Source of the DNA: Microbacterium sp. lyk4-40-TSB-66 | Lineage (GTDB): Bacteria; Actinomycetota; Actinomycetes; Actinomycetales; Microbacteriaceae | Assembly: GCF_030209475.1 (NCBI RefSeq) | Contig: NZ_JARVRW010000003.1 | Span: forward strand, 372,001-436,000 | DNA length: 64,000 nucleotides | Direction of reading: 5' to 3' | Shown here: one piece after another, positions 59,648-64,000 of the stretch | Numbering within the stretch: the first letter of the stretch is position 1 | Layout of the letters: every line of letters begins with the position of its first letter | The notes under the pieces: generated by a model | The model's database searches: none | What the model was told of the DNA's origin: nothing | The model's input: the letters and a program-made list of their open reading frames with translations, nothing else | Translations under genes and position numbers: made by a program

Positions 59648-60949
59648 ATGCCTTTGACACGCCGTACCTTCCTCGCCGGATCGGGCGCGCTCGCGCTGCC
59701 CTTCCTCCTCGCGAGCTGCGGATTCGTCCAGACAGCCCCCGCCGAGAGACGCCAGGGCACACTCACCTTCACCACGTGGGGGACGGATGCCGAGCTCGCC
59801 GGCTTCCGCTCCGCGATCGCCGCGTTCGAGGCGGCGAACGAGGGCTCGACCGTCGAGTTGAACGCCGTGCCCTACGAGCAGATGTTCACGAACATCGACG
59901 CGCAACTGCAGGCGGGCAACCCGCCCGACATCTTCCGGGTGCCGTACTACACGTTCGGCGCCTACGCCGGGCGCGGACAGCTGCTCGACCTCAAGCCCCT
60001 GCTCTCGGCCGATCGCCAGAGCCAGTTCACCCCCCAGGCGTGGGCGGCCGTGCAGAACGGCGACGGCACGTTCGGACTGCCGCACCACACCGACACCTCG
60101 GCGATCCTCGTCAACCTCGACCTGTTCCGCCAGGCGGGCATCGACCCGTCGGAGATCCCCACCTCGGCCGATCAGGCGTGGACGTGGGATCAACTCGACG
60201 CCCTCGGTGCGCGGCTGCGCGCGGGCCTGCCCGCCGACCGGTGGCCGTGGGCCTACAACTGGCAGGGCAACGGCGTCACGCGCTGGTTGAGCCTGCTGTT
60301 CCAGTCCGACGGCGCCTTCCTCGAGAGCGACCAGAAGACGCCGGCGATCGACTCCGACGCCGCCCGCGAGGCGGTGGAGTTCTCGAGCTCCTTCTTCTCG
60401 AAGAACTACGTGCCGGCGAACAACACGATCGCCTCGTCGAGCTATGCGGCGGAATCGTGGTTCTCGCAGTCGGTCGCCATGGTGTGGTCGGGTGCGTTCC
60501 AGATCCCGGATGCCGAGCAGACCGCCGACTTCGAGTGGACGGCGACGTTCGCGCCGCGGAACGCCCGCGCCGGCAGCGACTTCGGCGGCAACGCGCTCGT
60601 CGCCACGGCGAACACGCAGCAGCCCGAGCTGGCCGCCGCATTCCTGGAGTTCGTCACGAACGCCGACCCCATGCGCGACTTCTGCCGCGCGGCATCCCTC
60701 CTCCCCACCCGCACCGACCTGCTCACCGACGACCTGACCTTCGACGTGCGGCCCGACCTCGGCCCCGTCTTCGCGGGCCAGGCCTCGCTCGTGCAGCCGC
60801 AGGACGTCGCGCAGGTCGCCAGCCCCTCGATGTCGGCGATCATCCCGGTCCTGAAGGAGCAGCTCGACCTCGCCTTCACCGGCGCACAGGATGCCGCGAC
60901 CACCGTGACGAACCTGCAGTCGGGGATCGGAGCGGCCACCGGTGGCTGA
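59648..60949 (+). CDS. sugar ABC transporter substrate-binding lipoprotein (cluster 2, Tat-type signal)
   Basis: A 433-residue family-1 solute-binding protein. The signal carries twin arginines (MPLTRRTFLAGSGALA) and lipobox LLASC (C24), so export by Tat followed by lipidation is likely. Typical blocks are LTFTTWGTDAELAGF, NPPDIFRVPYYTFGAYAGRGQLLDLKPL and GNALVATANTQQPELAAAFLEFV. ATG 59648. The next gene starts 8 nt before its end. The sugar is not identifiable. Confidence 0.93.
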   Translation: MPLTRRTFLAGSGALALPFLLASCGFVQTAPAERRQGTLTFTTWGTDAELAGFRSAIAAFEAANEGSTVELNAVPYEQMFTNIDAQLQAGNPPDIFRVPYYTFGAYAGRGQLLDLKPLLSADRQSQFTPQAWAAVQNGDGTFGLPHHTDTSAILVNLDLFRQAGIDPSEIPTSADQAWTWDQLDALGARLRAGLPADRWPWAYNWQGNGVTRWLSLLFQSDGAFLESDQKTPAIDSDAAREAVEFSSSFFSKNYVPANNTIASSSYAAESWFSQSVAMVWSGAFQIPDAEQTADFEWTATFAPRNARAGSDFGGNALVATANTQQPELAAAFLEFVTNADPMRDFCRAASLLPTRTDLLTDDLTFDVRPDLGPVFAGQASLVQPQDVAQVASPSMSAIIPVLKEQLDLAFTGAQDAATTVTNLQSGIGAATGG

Positions 60950-61898
60950 CACCGCGGTCGCCCCGCCCGGCTCGGTGTCGCGGTCGGGTCGTTCGGGGTC
61001 GGGAGAGAAGATGCGCACCCGCCGACCCGGGGCGCGGCGCGAGACGCTCGCCGCCTACGGGTTCATCGCACCGAACTACCTGCTGCTGCTGGTGTTCGTG
61101 CTCGTGCCGTTGGTGGGGGCGTTCATCGTCAGCCTGCAGCGCACCGACGGCTTCGGAGCGGGTGAATTCACCGGTCTCGACAATTACGCGCGGCTCGCGG
61201 GGGATCCGCTGTTCTGGCGCGCCCTCGGCAACACCGTGCTGTTCACCGCGCTGGTGACGCCCCTGTCGATGATCCTGGGGCTCGTGGCGGCGACCCTGCT
61301 CAACTCGGCGCTGCCGGCGCGCCCGCTCTGGCGTTCGCTGCTGATCCTGCCGATGGCGGTGTCGGGCGTCGCCACCGCGCTCATCGGCGTGCTCGTGTTC
61401 GATCAGAACTCCGGCATCCTGAACCGTCTCCTGTCGGCGGTCGGGCTCTCGCCCGTCACGTGGCAGTCCGATGCGCTGCCGGCGTTCGCGACGATCGTGC
61501 TGGCGACGGTGTGGTGGCGCACGGGCTTCAACATGCTCATCTACCTCGCGGGGCTCCAGGGCATCGGCCCCGACCTGTACGAGGCGGCCACCCTCGACGG
61601 CGCGAACCGGCTGCAACGCTTCCGTCATGTGACGGTGCCGCTGCTGGGACCCACCTCCTTCTTCCTCGTGGTGCTGAACGTCATCTTCTCGTTCCAGGTG
61701 TTCGACATCGTCTTCGTACTCACCGGGGGCGGGCCGGGGGGAGCGACGAGCGTGCTCGTCACTTACGCGTACGAGACGGGCTTCGTCACGCGCGACCAGG
61801 GCTACGCCGCCGCGATCGGCATGGTGCTGTTCGTCTTCGCGCTCGTCTTCGCCGCCGCGCAGTATCGCGCCAGTAACACGAAGGACGTGGTCGAATGA
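60942..61898 (+). CDS. sugar ABC transporter permease, MalF type (cluster 2)
   Basis: A 318-residue permease starting GTG 60942 inside the end of the binding-protein gene. It has a basic cytoplasmic N-terminus, first helix YGFIAPNYLLLLVFVLVPLVGAF, and EAA loop EAATLDGANRLQRFRHVTVPL. The motif PGGATSVLVTYAYETGF near the end is typical of the family. Its stop overlaps the next permease ATG (ATGA at 61895). Confidence 0.95.
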   Translation: MADTAVAPPGSVSRSGRSGSGEKMRTRRPGARRETLAAYGFIAPNYLLLLVFVLVPLVGAFIVSLQRTDGFGAGEFTGLDNYARLAGDPLFWRALGNTVLFTALVTPLSMILGLVAATLLNSALPARPLWRSLLILPMAVSGVATALIGVLVFDQNSGILNRLLSAVGLSPVTWQSDALPAFATIVLATVWWRTGFNMLIYLAGLQGIGPDLYEAATLDGANRLQRFRHVTVPLLGPTSFFLVVLNVIFSFQVFDIVFVLTGGGPGGATSVLVTYAYETGFVTRDQGYAAAIGMVLFVFALVFAAAQYRASNTKDVVE

Positions 61899-62794
61899 GC
61901 GTCGACGAGCGGGTGGCATCCGCGTCTCCCGTAGCCCCGCCGACCGCGACTGCCGGCCGGAGGGCCGCCGATCGGACGCGGCGCCGGGGCACGGTGCTGC
62001 GCACGATCATCGTCGCCGTCGTGGGACTCGCCGCGGTTTCGCCGCTGTATTGGATGCTCGCGGTCGCGTTCTCGTCGCGCGCCGAGCTGCTGGGCGGTCG
62101 CGAACTGCGCCTCTGGCCGCGAGAGGTCACCTTCGAGAACTTTGAGCGGGTGTTCACCTCGTTCCCCGTGGCGACGTGGTTCGGTAACTCGGTCGCCATC
62201 GCCGTCGTGGTGACCCTCATCTCGGTGACGACGAGCCTGCTCGCGGGCTACGCGTTCGCGCAGCTGCGGTTCCGCGGCTCGACGGCGCTGTTCTTCCTGG
62301 CGCTGGCGACCCTCGTGCTGCCGGTGCAGGTGATCATGGTGTCGCTGTTCCGCATCGTCACCGACACCGGACTGTACGGCACCTACTGGGCGGTGATCCT
62401 GCCGGTCTCGGCATCGGCGTTCGGACTCTTCCTCGCGCGGCAGTTCATGCTCGGCATCCCGCGCGAACTGATCGAGGCGGCGCGGCTCGACGGGGCGGGT
62501 CACGTGCAGACCTTCCTGCGCGTGGTGCTGCCGTTGTCGAAGCCCCTGATCGCGGTGCTGGTGTTCATGAGCCTGCTGTCGTCGTGGAACGACTTCGCCT
62601 GGCCCCTCATCGCGCTGCGCGAGAATCGGCTGTTCACGCTGCCGATCGGCCTGCTGTATCTGCAGGGTCAGTTCGGCAGCGACTACGGCGCGACGATGGC
62701 GTACGCCCTGCTGAACGTGGTGCCGATCGCGATCGTGTTCCTTGTGTTCCAGCGGTACTTCGTGGCTGGCTTCGCGCGCAGCGGCATCAAGTGA
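61895..62794 (+). CDS. sugar ABC transporter permease, MalG type (cluster 2)
   Basis: A 299-residue permease with helix VLRTIIVAVVGLAAVSPLYWMLAVAFSS and EAA loop EAARLDGAGHVQTFLRVVLPL. It overlaps the MalF-type gene by 4 nt. No ATPase gene follows. A family-1 hairpin begins 3 bases after its stop and the LacI gene follows, completing a binding protein - permease - permease - regulator set. Confidence 0.95.
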   Translation: MSVDERVASASPVAPPTATAGRRAADRTRRRGTVLRTIIVAVVGLAAVSPLYWMLAVAFSSRAELLGGRELRLWPREVTFENFERVFTSFPVATWFGNSVAIAVVVTLISVTTSLLAGYAFAQLRFRGSTALFFLALATLVLPVQVIMVSLFRIVTDTGLYGTYWAVILPVSASAFGLFLARQFMLGIPRELIEAARLDGAGHVQTFLRVVLPLSKPLIAVLVFMSLLSSWNDFAWPLIALRENRLFTLPIGLLYLQGQFGSDYGATMAYALLNVVPIAIVFLVFQRYFVAGFARSGIK

Positions 62795-62796
62795 CC

Positions 62797-62860
62797 CGTT
62801 GAGTGTCCACGACGCGCCGCTCCATGCGTGCGGGCCGCGGCGTGTCCTGGACACTCGACG
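62797..62860. repeat. palindromic repeat family 1, copy 5
   Basis: Arms 62797-62820 (begins CGTTGAGTGTCC) and 62837-62860 (ends GGACACTCGACG) pair over 24 bp with three mismatches, two of them G-U capable. It starts immediately after the permease stop (62792-62794), a terminator-like position. Confidence 0.88.
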
Positions 62861-62995
62861 GGGGTGTGAGCGGGCGTCGGGTGCGTGTGCGTGTGCGGGT
62901 GCGGGTGTCGGGCGCGGGCGCATGCGTCGGGCGCGGGCGCGGGCGTCGGGCTCGGGCGTCGGGCTTGGGCTATTCGGCTTGGGCGCGGACCCCGA
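62861..62995. repeat. degenerate GC-rich short tandem repeats
   Basis: Runs of GCGTGT, GCGGGT and GCGTCGGGC-type units (for example TCGGGCGCGGGCGC repeated with changes). Low-complexity and non-coding by appearance; ORFs crossing it are Arg/Gly/Val repeats. Confidence 0.6.
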
Positions 62996-63007
62996 GGCGG
63001 GACGTTG

Positions 63008-63052
63008 TTGCGCTCCTCGTGGACTGCGGCTAGCCTAATCGAACCAGTTCGA
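63008..63052 (+). promoter_or_regulatory. LacI gene promoter with autoregulatory operator
   Basis: -35 TTGCGC (63008-63013), 17 bp, -10 TAGCCT (63031-63036), then the perfect palindrome TCGAAC-CA-GTTCGA (63039-63052) over the expected transcription start. A LacI-type dimer bound here would block its own gene. Confidence 0.72.
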
Positions 63053-63074
63053 CGATGACGCGGGAGGAGGGCAC

Positions 63075-64000
63075 ATGGTCAACATCGCCGATGTCGCCAA
63101 GGCTGCCGGCGTCTCCCGCAGCACGGTGTCGTACGCCCTCTCGGGCAACCGTCCCATCTCGCAGGAGACCCGCTCGCGCATCGACGCCGCGATCGCCGAA
63201 CTCGGCTTCACCGTCAACGCGGGAGCGCGGGCCCTCGCCACGGCGCAGACCATGGTGCTGGGTCTGCTACTGCAGTTCCACGACGACGAGTTCCCGCCGG
63301 CCATGCTGCAGTACATCCTCGCCGTCTCGACGGCCGCCCGGGAGCTGGGCTACGACATCCTCATGGTCACTGACGATCACGGGCCCGAGTCCGTGCGGCG
63401 GATCACGTCGTCGAACATGGTCGACGGAGTGGTGCTCCTCGACGTCACGCACGACGACCCGCGCCTGTCCGCGCTGCGCGCCGCGCGCCAGCCGGGCGCT
63501 CTGGTCGGCCTGCCCAAAGACACCGAGGGTGTCGACGTCTTCGACCTCGACTTCGGCGAGGCGGCGCGGCAGCTGGTCGATCACCTGCACGGACTCGGTC
63601 ATCGAGACCTCATCCTCGTCACGCCGCCCCGGCACGTCTTCGATCGGGGTGGTGCCTACAGTTGGCGCTTCCGCGACGCCGCTCTGGAACGTGCCGCGCG
63701 ATACGGCATGTCGCTGCACGTGCATTACGGCGAATCCCAGCAGCCCGCCATCGAACGCAGCCTGAACGCCATCCTCGACGCCCGACCTCAGGCGACGGCG
63801 CTGATCGTGCACAACGACGCATCGATCGCGGCGCTCCCCGCCGTGCTGCGCGAGCGGGGGACCGTCGTCCCGCGCGACCTGTCGGTGGTCAGTCTGTACT
63901 CCCGTGATTTCGGGCGCACCTTCCTCCTGCCGTACACGGCGGTCGAGACGTCTCCAGACCGACTGGGCCGCAAAGCGGTCCAGCATTTGGTTCGGCGCAT
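63075..64000 (+). CDS. LacI family transcriptional regulator (cut by window end)
   Basis: At least 308 residues, running past position 64000. N-terminal LacI helix-turn-helix: NIADVAKAAGVSRSTVSYALSGNRPISQETRSRI, with hinge and periplasmic-binding-protein-like sensor following (TMVLGLLLQFHDDEFPPAML; MVDGVVLLDVTHDDPRLSAL; ALIVHNDASIAALPAVLRERG). ATG 63075 has GGGAGGAGGG upstream. It probably controls ABC cluster 2 and itself. Confidence 0.93.
   Translation, partial: MVNIADVAKAAGVSRSTVSYALSGNRPISQETRSRIDAAIAELGFTVNAGARALATAQTMVLGLLLQFHDDEFPPAMLQYILAVSTAARELGYDILMVTDDHGPESVRRITSSNMVDGVVLLDVTHDDPRLSALRAARQPGALVGLPKDTEGVDVFDLDFGEAARQLVDHLHGLGHRDLILVTPPRHVFDRGGAYSWRFRDAALERAARYGMSLHVHYGESQQPAIERSLNAILDARPQATALIVHNDASIAALPAVLRERGTVVPRDLSVVSLYSRDFGRTFLLPYTAVETSPDRLGRKAVQHLVRR

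Noticed and set aside
37701..62860. Spaced palindromes as a CRISPR array or integrase attachment sites
   Set aside because: Copies are kilobases apart without spacers, and no cas, integrase or transposase genes are present.
62861..62995. A repeat protein encoded by the GC-rich tandem repeats before the LacI gene
   Set aside because: Frames give Val/Arg/Gly strings without a start signal; it is best seen as low-complexity DNA.

Overview
The window is GC-rich actinobacterial DNA, most likely from Microbacteriaceae and probably Microbacterium. This is inferred from very high third-position GC, the frequent words GGATGCC and GCATCC, many GTG starts, and the gene families present. It reads as chromosome: no tRNA, rRNA, CRISPR array, transposase or prophage gene was seen. 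About 61 protein genes are supported, most in short operons with ATGA or GTGA overlaps. At least 14 genes show a leaderless pattern, with a TANNNT-like -10 box ending 6-8 bases before the start codon.

Layout. 1-6.4 kb: TrkA-type K+ uptake regulator, a frameshifted YCII gene, purL with a 45-residue membrane protein after it, glycerate kinase, and a GNAT-AAA+ fusion. 6.4-10.3 kb: a GC-rich repeat-bearing gap, then an FdhF/YdeP-like molybdoenzyme and fdhD; moeA and a MobA-DUF6457 fusion lie at 18.5-20.5 kb. 10.5-13.6 kb: a five-gene Asp23/Gls24 envelope locus ending in a protein with four 18-residue helical repeats and a strong terminator. 13.8-17.1 kb: a sugar ABC importer without ATPase. 20.7-23.2 kb: two divergent citrate synthase paralogs, one with an N-terminal helix-turn-helix, around palindromes. 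23.5-25.8 kb: MFS exporter facing an AraC regulator.

26.3-32.0 kb: a carbon-acid catabolic cluster with a DeoR regulator, an OtnC-like decarboxylase and an OtnK-like kinase on one strand, and a SAF-domain dehydrogenase and MatC-like transporter on the other, sharing an AT-rich promoter region. 32-37.6 kb: DUF429, HxlR and SDR, ArsR plus a double-SRPBCC protein, glutathione-independent formaldehyde dehydrogenase, DUF1801. 37.8-39.5 kb: sufS-sufU. 39.8-41.6 kb: unknown small genes, partly in AT-richer DNA, including an XRE regulator.

41.6-53 kb is dominated by potassium: a small membrane protein, kdpF, A, B, C, D, E, then arfB, then a KimA-like K+ permease. Upstream of the kdp operon are four TACG motifs phased at 11/21/11 bp, a plausible KdpE site. 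53-58.4 kb: serine hydrolase, VanZ, a WS/DGAT-like acyltransferase, and a copper-type trio (membrane protein, YcnI, CopC). 58.6-64 kb: neutral zinc peptidase, a second sugar ABC importer, and a LacI regulator cut by the window end.

The strongest unexplained signals are repeats. One family of long near-perfect hairpins (GAGTGTCC arms) occurs five times, mostly just after stop codons. A second family (CTGCGAG hairpins) occurs three times. A third palindrome (TTCGACAGGCTCAG core) has gone in frame into kdpB at two places, adding about 27 and 8-13 residues to KdpB. Four short leader ORFs whose stop overlaps the next gene's start also recur.
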